Shown: one piece after another, positions 54,884 to 63,898 of the stretch
How the letters are laid out: the number at the start of each line of letters is the position of its first letter
Numbering within the stretch: the first letter of the stretch is position 1
Assembly (NCBI RefSeq): GCF_900130015.1
Contig: NZ_FQXS01000002.1
Location: 1 to 64,000, forward strand
Direction: 5' to 3'
Length of the DNA stretch: 64,000 nucleotides
From: Desulfofustis glycolicus DSM 9705
Lineage (GTDB): Bacteria; Desulfobacterota; Desulfobulbia; Desulfobulbales; Desulfocapsaceae
Translations under genes and position numbers: made by a program
The notes under the pieces: generated by a model
The model's input: the letters and a program-made list of their open reading frames with translations, nothing else
Told to the model about the DNA's origin: nothing
Database searches by the model: none

Positions 54884-56226
54884 GCGATAGCATCCTGCTG
54901 GTCGAAGACGAAAAAATCCTGCGCATTTCCCTGAGCGACGCACTCCGGGCCGAAGGGTTTTCGGTCCTGGCCGTCGAGGATGGCGAGGCAGCCCTGACAG
55001 CACTCGAAAAAGGCGCATTTTCCCTGGTGATCACCGACATCAGGCTGCCGGGGATCGGCGGCACGGAGATCCTCAAAAAAAGCCTTGCCGAAGCAGCGTC
55101 GACACCCGTGATCATGATGACCGGTTTCGGCAGTATCGAAGATGCGGTCCAGGCCATGCGCCTGGGCGCCTTCGATTATATCACCAAGCCGTTCGACCTC
55201 GACGAGTTGATCCTTGTCGCCCGTAAAGCGATAGAGGTTCACTCGCTGACCGAGGAGAACATTCGGCTGAAAAAGGAACTGAGCACCTATTACGGCGGCC
55301 CCAACATCATCGGCGAAAGCAAGGCGATGCAGACGATTTTTGCGCTGCTCGACAAAATCAGCCGCACCGACTCGACGGTATTGATCCTCGGCGAGTCCGG
55401 CACCGGCAAGGAACTGATCGCCTCCACCATCCACTTTCAAAGCGGTCGCAAGCATAAACCGATCATCAGGGTCAATTGCGCCGCCCTGCCGAGCGACTTG
55501 ATCGAGAGCGAGCTGTTCGGTTATGAAAAGGGAGCCTTTACCGGTGCCGACGCCCGGAAACCGGGCCGTTTCGACCTGGCCGACGGAGGAACCCTGTTTC
55601 TTGACGAGATCGGCGACCTGCCGCCGCTGACCCAGACGAAAATTTTGCGGTTCCTGGAAGAACGCAGCTTCGAACGACTCGGCGGCACGACCTCGGTCTC
55701 CGTCGATGTGCGAATCATCGCTGCCACCAATAAAAATCTGGAAGAGGAAGTCAAGAACGGATCCTTCCGCGAGGACCTCTATTACCGGCTCAACGTCATT
55801 CCACTGGTCCTGCCGCCGCTGCGCAAACGAACAGAGGATATCCCGCTGTTGATCGATTTGTTCACCCGGCGGTTCAACGATCAATTGGGCACCGCTGTCC
55901 GCTTCGACGCCGAGGCGCTCGTCAGCCTGGCTAATTATTCATTTCCGGGCAACGTCCGCGAACTGCTCAACGTGGTCGAACGCTGCGTTTCCCTGGCCGG
56001 CGGCAAGATTATCGGCAAAGATGAATTGCCCGACCATATCGGCGGAGCACGTCGCGATAAAGCCCGGGTCGCCACGTTGCACGAGATCACCGCTGAAGCA
56101 GAGAAAAAACATATCAACACCATCTTGAAGCTGACCCAGGGCAACCGGTCCCGAGCGGCGGAGATCCTCGGAATCAGCCGAAAGACCTTGTGGGAAAAAA
56201 TTAACGCCCATCGTCTCGATCTTTAG
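54880..56226 (+). CDS. Sigma54-dependent response regulator of arsenate respiration
   Basis: A 448-residue NtrC-type activator. Receiver domain with phospho-acceptor Asp53 (VITDIRLPG) and Lys103 (ITKPFD); AAA+ domain with GESGTGKELI (about 171-180), the sigma54-contact loop GAFTGA (218-223) and GGTLFLDEIGDL; Fis-type helix-turn-helix at the end (RSRAAEILGISRKTLWEKI). The ATGA overlap couples it to the kinase. It likely activates the sigma54 promoter of arrA and its own operon. Confidence 0.93.
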   Translation: MSDSILLVEDEKILRISLSDALRAEGFSVLAVEDGEAALTALEKGAFSLVITDIRLPGIGGTEILKKSLAEAASTPVIMMTGFGSIEDAVQAMRLGAFDYITKPFDLDELILVARKAIEVHSLTEENIRLKKELSTYYGGPNIIGESKAMQTIFALLDKISRTDSTVLILGESGTGKELIASTIHFQSGRKHKPIIRVNCAALPSDLIESELFGYEKGAFTGADARKPGRFDLADGGTLFLDEIGDLPPLTQTKILRFLEERSFERLGGTTSVSVDVRIIAATNKNLEEEVKNGSFREDLYYRLNVIPLVLPPLRKRTEDIPLLIDLFTRRFNDQLGTAVRFDAEALVSLANYSFPGNVRELLNVVERCVSLAGGKIIGKDELPDHIGGARRDKARVATLHEITAEAEKKHINTILKLTQGNRSRAAEILGISRKTLWEKINAHRLDL

Positions 56227-56275
56227 GCGGCCCGCCTGTCACAGCGGACAGAGCGGCGAATCAACTGTTTCTTTT

Positions 56276-56285
56276 TCGTAACACT
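56276..56285 (+). promoter_or_regulatory. Distal TCGTAACACT box upstream of arrA
   Basis: Second copy of the shared decamer, about 185 bp before the arrA sigma54 promoter, a usual enhancer distance. Both arrA copies are preceded within a few bases by TTTC. Confidence 0.45.
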
Positions 56286-56339
56286 CCGATTACCGCTCTG
56301 TTCAGCTTCTCCCCAATTTTAGGTTCTTTTTTTTAATCA

Positions 56340-56355
56340 GGTCACGAAAGTGACC
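56340..56355. promoter_or_regulatory. Palindrome GGTCACGAAAGTGACC, candidate enhancer
   Basis: A perfect 6-bp inverted repeat around GAAA, about 115 bp before the arrA sigma54 promoter. Position and symmetry fit an upstream activator site for the dimeric NtrC-type regulator. It could also be a site for another factor. Confidence 0.5.
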
Positions 56356-56441
56356 GTTTTCTCAGGCGGCCGTTTCACTAGGTCGCCAACAGACTGTATT
56401 CCGAAGATCTTTTGACGTATCCGGCCAATGCTGTTTCGCTA

Positions 56442-56451
56442 TCGTAACACT
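56442..56451 (+). promoter_or_regulatory. Proximal TCGTAACACT box upstream of arrA
   Basis: Third copy of the decamer, 17 bp before the -24 element of the arrA promoter. Confidence 0.45.
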
Positions 56452-56468
56452 TTACGCGCTGAGCCCCA

Positions 56469-56485
56469 TGGCACGAAAAATGCTA
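56469..56485 (+). promoter_or_regulatory. Sigma54 promoter of arrA
   Basis: TGGCACGAAAAATGCT: the -24 element TGGCACG is perfect, GG and GC are 10 bp apart, and the -12 element is ATGCT. About 70 bp before the arrA start. Together with the adjacent sigma54 activator gene it makes arr expression sigma54-dependent. Confidence 0.8.
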
Positions 56486-56553
56486 CCACCAGGTGGTATT
56501 GCAGATGCAGAACGTATGGTCCACCCAACGAACCGTTACTCACGGAGGTAGCA

Positions 56554-59106
56554 ATGAAAATCAAGAGAAGGGACTTTCTCAAACTGACGGCGGCCGCTGG
56601 CGCGACTGCAGCCTTGACCGGATGCGGCACCGCAGACATGAACGCACTGAAAGCGGCGGGCTCGACCAAAAACATCGGTGAAGCTCCGGGCCAATGGCTT
56701 CCGACCACCTGCCAGGGCTGTACCACCTGGTGCCCGGTCGAAGTCTTCGTCCAGGACGGCCGGGCGGTCAAGGTGCGCGGCAATCGTTATTCGAAACAAA
56801 ACGACGGCAATGTCTGCCCGCGAGGACATCTCTCGCTGCAGCAGCTCTACGATCCGGACCGGATCAAGCTGCCGATGAAGCGAACCAACCCGAAAAAGGG
56901 CAGAAACGAAGATCCGATGTTCGTGCCGATCAGCTGGGACGAAGCATTGAACACCATCGCCGACAAGATGATGGAGCTGCGCACCAACAGTGAACCGGAG
57001 AAATTCTGCCTGATGCGCGGCCGTTATACCTATCATCGTGATGTGATCTACGACGTACTGCCGAAGGTATTCGGCTCGCCGAACAATATCTCGCACAGCT
57101 CCACCTGCGCCGAGGCGGAGAAGTTCGGTTCCTACTACACCGAAGGGTACTGGGACTATCGCGATTACGATATCGACAACGCCCGGTACATCCTGATCTG
57201 GGGCTGCGATCCGGTGGCCAGCAATCGCATGGTACCGGCCGCCATCAAACGGCTCGGCAACGCCCTCGACCGAGCCACCGTAGCCGCCGTCGACCCACGC
57301 CTGACCACCAGCGCCGCCAAGGCCCAGGAGTGGCTGCCACTGCAACCGGGTACCGACGGCGCCCTGGCCCTCGGCATCGCCCACGTCATCCTCACCGACG
57401 GCGGTTGGGACCGCGACTTCGTCGGTGATTTCAAAGACGGATTCAATCGGTTCAAACCGGGGGCAATGGTAGATGAGGCTGATTTTGTCGAAAAAGAGAC
57501 CTACGGCCTGGTCAAGTGGTGGAATCTGGCGGTCAAAGACATGACCGCCGCCAAGGCCGCTGAAATCAGCGGCGTGCCGGCCGAGCAGATTATCCGGGTA
57601 GCCCGCGGCCTGGCCGCGGCGGCCCCCAATGTCTGTGTCTGGATGGGACCGGGTGCGGCAATGCATGCCCGCGGCGGCTATTCGGGCATGGCCGTGCACG
57701 CCCTCGGCGGTCTGGTCGGCGGCATCGACAATGTCGGCGGCTCATTGCAGACCGCTAAGATCCCGGTCAACAAACTCGACGGGGACATCCTGAAAAAGCA
57801 CCAGGACGAGCTGGCCAAAAAGCACACCAAGAAGGAGAAAATCGATCAGCGTGGCCGCCTTGAACTGCCGACCATCAACAAAGGAAAATCGGGCGGAGGC
57901 GTATCGACGAACAACGCACCGAACGGCATCATCAACAAGGATCCGTACGAGATCAAGATGCTGGTCGGCTATATGAACAACTTCGTTTTTTCCAGCAACG
58001 GCACCGATCGCTGGGAAAAGGCCCTGTCGATGGTCCCTTTTACCGTCCATCTGACGACCCATGCCTCGGAGTTCTCGATGTTCTCCGACATCCTGCTGCC
58101 GTGTGCGATCAGCAAGTACGAACGGCACGGATTCCTCAAGACCAAGGCCAACCGCTATGCCACCTGCACCATCCAGCAACCGGTGGTCCAGCCGATCTGG
58201 CAGGTCATCGAAGACGAAACGGAGTTTCCTTTCCTGATCGCGGAAAAGCTCAAGGAACGCGGCTTTTCAAATCTCCACGACTGTCTGGTCGAGATGTACG
58301 CCGACCCGGAAACCGGCGCGGCTCCGAAGACCGCCCAGGAGCTGTCGCTCAATGCGCTGAAGTATTACACGAAACCCCTCTGGGACGGCAAGAAGGACAC
58401 TCACGGCGACACGATCAACGGCTGGAACGAGATGCTGAGCCGGGGCATGTGGAATTCCGAACCGTATGCTTACAAGTCACACTGGGGCGGAAAGTTCTCC
58501 ACCGAGACCAAGAAGTTCGAGTTCTACAGCGAGACCCTGAAAAAGGCGTTGACTGCGCATGCCGAGAGGCACAAGGTCGACGTGGATACGGTGATGGAAA
58601 AGGTCAATTACACCGCCCGTGGCGAAATGGCCTTCGTTCCGCATCACGAACCACCGCTGCGGCACGGCAGCGAGGCCGAGTACCCGCTGCTCTTTATCGA
58701 CTACAAGTCGCGCCTCAACCGTGAAGGGCGCAGCCAGAACGCCCCCTGGTACTATGAGTTCAAACATGTCGACCCGGGCGATGTCGGTGGCCAGGACACG
58801 TTGCGGCTGCACCCGACCGATGCCACACAGCTGGGCATCAAGGACGGCGATCGAGTGCGTATCACCTCGATGGGCGGCAGCGGCGAAGCCGTCGCCCGCG
58901 TCTGGGAGGGCGTCCGCCCCGGCACGGTCAGCAAATCCTACGGCCAGGGGCACTGGGCCTACGGCCGGACCGCAGCTAGCGATTTTGCCAAGGGAACCGC
59001 CCGCGGCATCAACAACAACACCATCATTCCCTGGGAGCTTGAACGCCTCTCCGGTTCAAATGCCCGAAACGGCGGCCACGCAGCCGTTCGCGTGGAAAAG
59101 ATATAA
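56554..59106 (+). CDS. arrA: Respiratory arsenate reductase, catalytic molybdopterin subunit
   Basis: About 850 residues from the ATG at 56554 (GGAGG site; longer in-frame openings have none). Twin-arginine-type leader (KRRDFLKLTAAAG) with a lipobox-like LTGC at 21-24. The [4Fe-4S] ligands are Cys53, 56, 60 and 88. RGRY (155-158) is the substrate-channel motif of ArrA that separates it from arsenite oxidase ArxA, and Cys185 (SHSSTCAEAEK) is the expected Mo ligand. The insert DQRGRLELPTINKGK is also typical of ArrA. It reduces As(V) to As(III) in the periplasm as terminal electron acceptor. Confidence 0.93.
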   Translation: MKIKRRDFLKLTAAAGATAALTGCGTADMNALKAAGSTKNIGEAPGQWLPTTCQGCTTWCPVEVFVQDGRAVKVRGNRYSKQNDGNVCPRGHLSLQQLYDPDRIKLPMKRTNPKKGRNEDPMFVPISWDEALNTIADKMMELRTNSEPEKFCLMRGRYTYHRDVIYDVLPKVFGSPNNISHSSTCAEAEKFGSYYTEGYWDYRDYDIDNARYILIWGCDPVASNRMVPAAIKRLGNALDRATVAAVDPRLTTSAAKAQEWLPLQPGTDGALALGIAHVILTDGGWDRDFVGDFKDGFNRFKPGAMVDEADFVEKETYGLVKWWNLAVKDMTAAKAAEISGVPAEQIIRVARGLAAAAPNVCVWMGPGAAMHARGGYSGMAVHALGGLVGGIDNVGGSLQTAKIPVNKLDGDILKKHQDELAKKHTKKEKIDQRGRLELPTINKGKSGGGVSTNNAPNGIINKDPYEIKMLVGYMNNFVFSSNGTDRWEKALSMVPFTVHLTTHASEFSMFSDILLPCAISKYERHGFLKTKANRYATCTIQQPVVQPIWQVIEDETEFPFLIAEKLKERGFSNLHDCLVEMYADPETGAAPKTAQELSLNALKYYTKPLWDGKKDTHGDTINGWNEMLSRGMWNSEPYAYKSHWGGKFSTETKKFEFYSETLKKALTAHAERHKVDVDTVMEKVNYTARGEMAFVPHHEPPLRHGSEAEYPLLFIDYKSRLNREGRSQNAPWYYEFKHVDPGDVGGQDTLRLHPTDATQLGIKDGDRVRITSMGGSGEAVARVWEGVRPGTVSKSYGQGHWAYGRTAASDFAKGTARGINNNTIIPWELERLSGSNARNGGHAAVRVEKI

Positions 59107-59126
59107 GGTAAGAGGAGGACCAATCA

Positions 59127-59891
59127 ATGACACAATATGCGATGGTAATCGATTTGAGAAAATGTGTTGGCTGCGGTGCCTGCGCTCTTGCCTGCAAGAC
59201 GGAGAACAACACGGCCGCCCGTAAATATGGGCAGACCCATAACTGGGCGGATTTCATCCACGAGACGACCGGTTCTTTTCCCAACACCGGCTTTCGGACC
59301 CTGCCGGTACTCTGTAACCACTGCTCCAATGCCCCGTGCGTCGAAGCCTGCCCGGTGGAACCCAAGGCGATGTACAAAACCGCCGACGGTATCACCATGC
59401 ACAACGACGAGCGCTGCATCGGCTGCCGCGCCTGTCAGGATGCCTGCCCCTACAGCATGGACGAGGTAACCAAGGACGGCGCCTACGGTGAATACAGCGT
59501 TATCAGTTATAACGAAGAAGGTGAATCGACCCAGCCGTTTTTCACGGATAAAACCGAATTGATCAAGGGCTGCACGACATCCGGCGCCGAACTGGTCGCC
59601 CTGACCGGGGCCATTCCGCCGCACCAGACCCGCTATCAGCATCCGGATTACGAGAGCGTCCGGCGGGATAACATCGTCGAAAAATGCATCTTCTGCGATC
59701 ACCGGATAAAAAACGACGAGCTGCCCTATTGTGTGTCGGCCTGCCCGTCGAGCGCCCGGATCTTCGGCGACCTCGACGATGCCGGCAGCGACGTGGCCAA
59801 GCTCCTGAAACAGCACCAATCGTTCGTGCTGAAAGAGGAAGAAGGCACCAAACCCAACGTCTACTATATCCGCGACTACTCGGCACGGTAG
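59127..59891 (+). CDS. arrB: Respiratory arsenate reductase, iron-sulfur subunit
   Basis: A 254-residue four-cluster ferredoxin-like subunit of the DMSO-reductase family. Four Cys groups: CVGCGACALAC (13-23), CNHCSNAPCVEACP, CIGCRACQDACP and CIFCDH...CVSACP. It carries electrons from the quinol-side donor to ArrA and is exported with it as a complex. Lies 20 bp after arrA with an AGAGGAGG site. Confidence 0.93.
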   Translation: MTQYAMVIDLRKCVGCGACALACKTENNTAARKYGQTHNWADFIHETTGSFPNTGFRTLPVLCNHCSNAPCVEACPVEPKAMYKTADGITMHNDERCIGCRACQDACPYSMDEVTKDGAYGEYSVISYNEEGESTQPFFTDKTELIKGCTTSGAELVALTGAIPPHQTRYQHPDYESVRRDNIVEKCIFCDHRIKNDELPYCVSACPSSARIFGDLDDAGSDVAKLLKQHQSFVLKEEEGTKPNVYYIRDYSAR

Positions 59892-59908
59892 TCGTCACCT
59901 TCAACCGG

Positions 59909-59940
59909 CCGGGAGAATCGGCACCGTTTGATTCTCCCGG
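59909..59940 (+). terminator. Intercistronic hairpin between arrB and arrD
   Basis: Perfect 11-bp stem CCGGGAGAATC/GATTCTCCCGG with a 10-base loop and no T-run. Likely stabilises the arrAB message or lowers expression of the downstream chaperone gene. A TTG at 59928 inside the loop is thereby unlikely to be a start codon. Confidence 0.65.
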
Positions 59941-59963
59941 CCTACTTGCGGACATTGAATATT

Positions 59964-60623
59964 ATGAATAGCGCCACGGAGCAGGAACTGATCAGGCGGG
60001 GCGACACGTTCAAACTACTCGCCGCCTGTTTTTACGAGCCGGACAAGGAATTGCTGCAGGGAAAGCACGTCTGCGCAAACCTGGCCGGGCTGCTGCGGGA
60101 AATCGACCCGTCGGCGGCAGCGGCCGCCGAAGCGATGGTAACGGCCCTGGCCGCGACTGAGCAACAACAGCTTTCCATCGACCACGCCGCCCTGTTTGTC
60201 GGCCCTTTCGAATTGCCGGCCGCTCCTTACGGCTCCGTGTACCTGGAACGACAGCGGCGGACGATGGGCGATTCGACGATGATGGTGCAGCGGTTTTATC
60301 GGGAAGCGGGTCTCAGCATCGATGTCGCCGAACCCCCTGACCATATCGCCATCGAACTTGAGTTTCTCTTCTATCTTTGCAGAAAGGAGGCCGAAGCCGA
60401 CGCTTCCGAGCAGACCCAGCGCTACCGAACGCTGCAGGCCGCGTTCTTCAACCAGGCCCTGCTGCCCTGGATGAAACCGTTCTGTTCGGCCATCCGTTCG
60501 GCCACCGGCAACCCCTTTTATCTCGCCCTCGCCGCCTGTCTTGAGCAGTTTATCGAGTCCTGTCGCCCAATCTATCGGCAAAGGCGCGAAGGAACCGATC
60601 GAGTTGTACCGCAAACCGTATGA
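59964..60623 (+). CDS. arrD: TorD-family chaperone for ArrA
   Basis: About 219 residues from the ATG at 59964. All-helical TorD/DmsD-like protein: FKLLAACFYEPDKELL, DHAALFVGPFELPAAPYGSVYLE and PDHIAIELEFLFYLCRKEAE are typical. Such proteins bind the Tat leader and help load the molybdenum cofactor before export. The stop overlaps the ATG of the ferredoxin-like gene. Confidence 0.85.
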   Translation: MNSATEQELIRRGDTFKLLAACFYEPDKELLQGKHVCANLAGLLREIDPSAAAAAEAMVTALAATEQQQLSIDHAALFVGPFELPAAPYGSVYLERQRRTMGDSTMMVQRFYREAGLSIDVAEPPDHIAIELEFLFYLCRKEAEADASEQTQRYRTLQAAFFNQALLPWMKPFCSAIRSATGNPFYLALAACLEQFIESCRPIYRQRREGTDRVVPQTV

Positions 60624-61600
60624 TCTCGCTGTCCTCGCTGGCCGAACGCTTCTGCAGCAACGATACCGAAGGTGTCGTGCAGTTGGTTGCCGAGCGCTGC
60701 CTGAGGTCCCGACTCAACAGCAATGAATGCCGGCGCTGCCTGGAGGTTTGCCCCGGTTCGGCCCTGCGCCTGGAAAACCGGCGCATTCTGCTTGATGCCG
60801 AACGCTGCAGCGGCTGCGGGCGATGCCGGGCCGTCTGCCCGAGCGATGCCTTCACCTCTGTCGTTGATATTACTCAGCTCATCGGTAGCCTGGCAGGTAA
60901 AGACCGGGCCATGATCTCCTGCAGCCGTCAGCCGCGGCTGACAGAAGACGAGTTGGTCCTGCCCTGCCTGGGCTTGCTTTCGCCACCGGCACTGCTGGCC
61001 ATTGGCAGTGGCGGCTGTCCGGCAATCACCTTCCAGACCGGCGGCTGCGCAGCATGCGTCAATGCTCGGGCCACAGGTGCATTCCTGGATGATCTCCGCG
61101 CCGTCGCCGGACAGATCGAACACTGCTGCGGCACCCGGTTGGAAACATCGCCCCATGGAGCCCCGGAGCCATATCTCCCGCCACCATCCCGTCGAACCTA
61201 TTTGCGCGACCTGAAGACATCGGTACGCCCGCTGCCGGCAGCCCCTCCTTCGCCATCGTTAGCGAACAACTCCGCCACTTCCCCGTCAGGTCGGCATATC
61301 CCGGAAAAGATTCGCTTTGTCAACCAGTTGCTGGCAACTGTCGACGAATCGATGGAGCAGGAACTTCGTTCGGCCCTGCTCCCCCACCTCTCGGTCACTC
61401 CTGACTGCACCCGTTGTCCGCGCTGTGCCGGCATCTGCCCGACCGGCGCCCTGAAACGAAAAACCGGCGAATCCGGCAAACAGCTGGTGTTCAACGCGTC
61501 TCGCTGCAGCAATTGCCGGCTGTGCATGGAGTTCTGCCCGGAATCGGCAATTACCGTCAGCGAACCAGCGTTGCCGCCTCCCCGGCCGCCCCACGGGTAA
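60620..61600 (+). CDS. Four-cluster ferredoxin-like protein of the arr operon
   Basis: A 326-residue protein without signal peptide, translationally coupled to arrD (ATGA). An N-terminal pair of [4Fe-4S] motifs (CRRCLEVCP, CSGCGRCRAVCP), a middle Cys-rich part (ISCSRQP, LPCLGLLSPPALLAIGSGGC, TGGCAACVNA, EHCCGTRL) and a C-terminal pair (CTRCPRCAGICP, CSNCRLCMEFCP). NapF- or adaptor-like in general shape; the middle region is not one I can name. Cytoplasmic, so perhaps acts in ArrA maturation or electron supply. Confidence 0.78.
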   Translation: MISLSSLAERFCSNDTEGVVQLVAERCLRSRLNSNECRRCLEVCPGSALRLENRRILLDAERCSGCGRCRAVCPSDAFTSVVDITQLIGSLAGKDRAMISCSRQPRLTEDELVLPCLGLLSPPALLAIGSGGCPAITFQTGGCAACVNARATGAFLDDLRAVAGQIEHCCGTRLETSPHGAPEPYLPPPSRRTYLRDLKTSVRPLPAAPPSPSLANNSATSPSGRHIPEKIRFVNQLLATVDESMEQELRSALLPHLSVTPDCTRCPRCAGICPTGALKRKTGESGKQLVFNASRCSNCRLCMEFCPESAITVSEPALPPPRPPHG

Positions 61601-61662
61601 GACGGCTCACCTCCCCCTGCCCAAGAGCGATTACCAAGAGTATTTCATCTGCCGTCAACAAA

Positions 61663-61694
61663 ACGGCTTGATCACCGGCTTGATCTCAAGCCGT
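61663..61694. terminator. Possible bidirectional terminator between arr and acr3
   Basis: Inverted arms ACGGCTTGA (61663-61671) and TCAAGCCGT (61686-61694) around a 14-base loop, overlapping the acr3 stop. It lies between two convergent operons. There is no strong T-run, so function is uncertain. Confidence 0.35.
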
Positions 61695-62873
61695 AAACCA
61701 GTGCCTCGTCTTCAGGCAGAACTTCACCAGCATCAGCATCACCGGCACCTCGATCAATACCCCTACCACCGTGGCCAAGGCCGCACCTGATGAGAGTCCG
61801 AAAAGCATGACCGCGGTAGCAATAGCGACCTCAAAATGATTCGAGGCGCCGATCATCGCCGCCGGCGCAGCATCCTCGTAGTTCAAGCGCAGCAGGCGGG
61901 CAGCACCATAGCCGATGATGAAGATAAGCACGGTCTGCAAAAAGAGCGGGATCGAGATCCACAGTATGGTCAACGGGTTGGCCAGAATCACCTTGCCCTT
62001 GAAGCTGAACAGCAGCACCAGGGTCACCAGCAGGGCTCCGATGGTGATCGGCGTCAGCACGTGCAGGAATTTCTCCTTGAACCAGGCCTCGCCTTTGGCC
62101 CTGATCAACCAGGTTCGGGAAAAATAGCCGGCGACCAGGGGCAGCGCGACGTAGATACCGACCGACAGCAACAGTGCCTGCCAGGGAATCGGCAGCCGGC
62201 CGACCCCGAGGAGAAAACCGCCGAGCACACCGTAGAGCACGAGCATCACCAGAGAGTTGATGGCCACCATGACCAGGGTCAGGCCGTCGTTGCCGCGTGA
62301 CAGATATCCCCAAACCAGCACCATCGCCGTGCAGGGCGCGATACCGAGCAGGATGCATCCGGCGAAGTAACTGCGCCAGAGCGGCACCTCCAGCATTTTT
62401 ACGCCGTCCTGCAGGACCACGGTGCCGGCGCCGTGCTCGGCGCCCACCGGCAAATTCAGGCCGAATGGCATCTTCACCAGATCGACCGCCTCGGCGCCGA
62501 TCAGCCCCCTGAAGACGACGCCGAGAAAGAACAGGGAAATGGCATACATGGTAAACGGCTTGACCGCCCAGTTGATGAACAGCGTCAGCAAAACCGGGGT
62601 CCCGCTCTTGCCGGCCCTGATGACCGCGGCAAAATCGATCTTGACCATGATCGGGTACATCATGAAGAACAAGCAGACGGCAATCGGGATCGACACCACC
62701 GGGGCGCCGTTCACGGTCAGAGCCATGTTGTCGAGTGACCGGGCCAGATTCGGCGCCCACGTGCCGAGCAGAATGCCGCCGACGATGCACAACCCGACCC
62801 AGACGGTCAGATAGCGCTCGAAGATGCTCGACATGCGCCGCTGATTCATTGAATCGTGTTCGTTACCAGCCAT
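61686..62873 (-). CDS. acr3: ACR3-family arsenite efflux permease
   Basis: A 395-residue inner-membrane protein with ten predicted helices. ACR3 signature: [19 protein letters not shown] at the start and [19 protein letters not shown], whose Cys is the essential residue of the family, in the fourth helix. It exports As(OH)3 using proton motive force, removing the product of both ArrA and ArsC. AAGGAGGA site before the ATG at 62873. Last gene of arsR-arsC-acr3. Confidence 0.95.
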   Translation of the reverse strand: MAGNEHDSMNQRRMSSIFERYLTVWVGLCIVGGILLGTWAPNLARSLDNMALTVNGAPVVSIPIAVCLFFMMYPIMVKIDFAAVIRAGKSGTPVLLTLFINWAVKPFTMYAISLFFLGVVFRGLIGAEAVDLVKMPFGLNLPVGAEHGAGTVVLQDGVKMLEVPLWRSYFAGCILLGIAPCTAMVLVWGYLSRGNDGLTLVMVAINSLVMLVLYGVLGGFLLGVGRLPIPWQALLLSVGIYVALPLVAGYFSRTWLIRAKGEAWFKEKFLHVLTPITIGALLVTLVLLFSFKGKVILANPLTILWISIPLFLQTVLIFIIGYGAARLLRLNYEDAAPAAMIGASNHFEVAIATAVMLFGLSSGAALATVVGVLIEVPVMLMLVKFCLKTRHWFTA

Positions 62874-62894
62874 TTTCTCCTCCTTGTTTCTATC

Positions 62895-63385
<491 letters not shown>

Positions 63386-63389
<4 letters not shown>

Positions 63390-63754
63390 TGACGGGTGCC
63401 CCTCATTTTTTGCTTTCTGCATAGTTCCGCCCGTTCGCAGGTCACGATATCGGCAAGCAGTTGCCGGTCCGCCGCGATTTCCGCCGTAGCCATCACCGTC
63501 TGCTCGAGCCAGCGGCGAATGGGTTGGGGAAACGAGGGGTCGAGTCGATAGTAGACCCAGCGTTCCTCCTTGCGGGAGAGAACGAGGCGTGCTTTCTGGA
63601 GGATGCTCAGATGCCGCGAAACGGTCGGGGTGGCCACGTCGAGCATCTCGACGAGCTGACAGACACAGAGTTCATCGTGCTCCAGCAACGCAGCTACGAC
63701 CCGTAGACGGTTACCGTCGGCAAAGGCCTTCAATGCTTCCAGATAGGTGCGCAC
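63386..63754 (-). CDS. arsR: ArsR-family repressor, third arsenic operon
   Basis: A 122-residue winged-helix repressor with the arsenite site ELCVCQLVEMLDVATPTVSRHLSIL, followed by the beta wing (RKEERWVYYRL). Controls arsC and acr3, with which it forms an operon through ATGA overlap and short gaps. Confidence 0.93.
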
Positions 63755-63782
63755 GAGAAACCTCGAAAAGGTGTATTTGTTT

Positions 63783-63832
63783 ATTTAGCTAAATATGTAT
63801 TCAAGAGTACGATTCGAAGGTTGAACTGTCAA
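63783..63832 (-). promoter_or_regulatory. Promoter and operator of arsR-arsC-acr3
   Basis: Minus strand TTGACA (63827-63832), 17-bp spacer, TACTCT (63804-63809). Ten bases behind the -10 lies the perfect 12-bp palindrome ATTTAGCTAAAT (63783-63794), a likely ArsR operator at the transcription start. Confidence 0.65.
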
Positions 63833-63898
63833 GCTTTTCATCAGCGAAGGACATCTTCATCGCCACTGGCAGGTTTCTTTGTGAAACTCGCTCCTCCG

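Noticed and set aside
56554-59106. ArxA-type arsenite oxidase as the identity of the molybdoenzyme
   Set aside because: The regulatory trio recalls Arx loci, but the protein has the ArrA motif RGRY and the ArrA insert (DQRGRLELP), so arsenate reductase is the better call.
59928-60623. TTG start at 59928 for the chaperone gene
   Set aside because: It lies in the loop of the arrB-arrD hairpin and has no ribosome site; the ATG at 59964 gives a normal TorD length.
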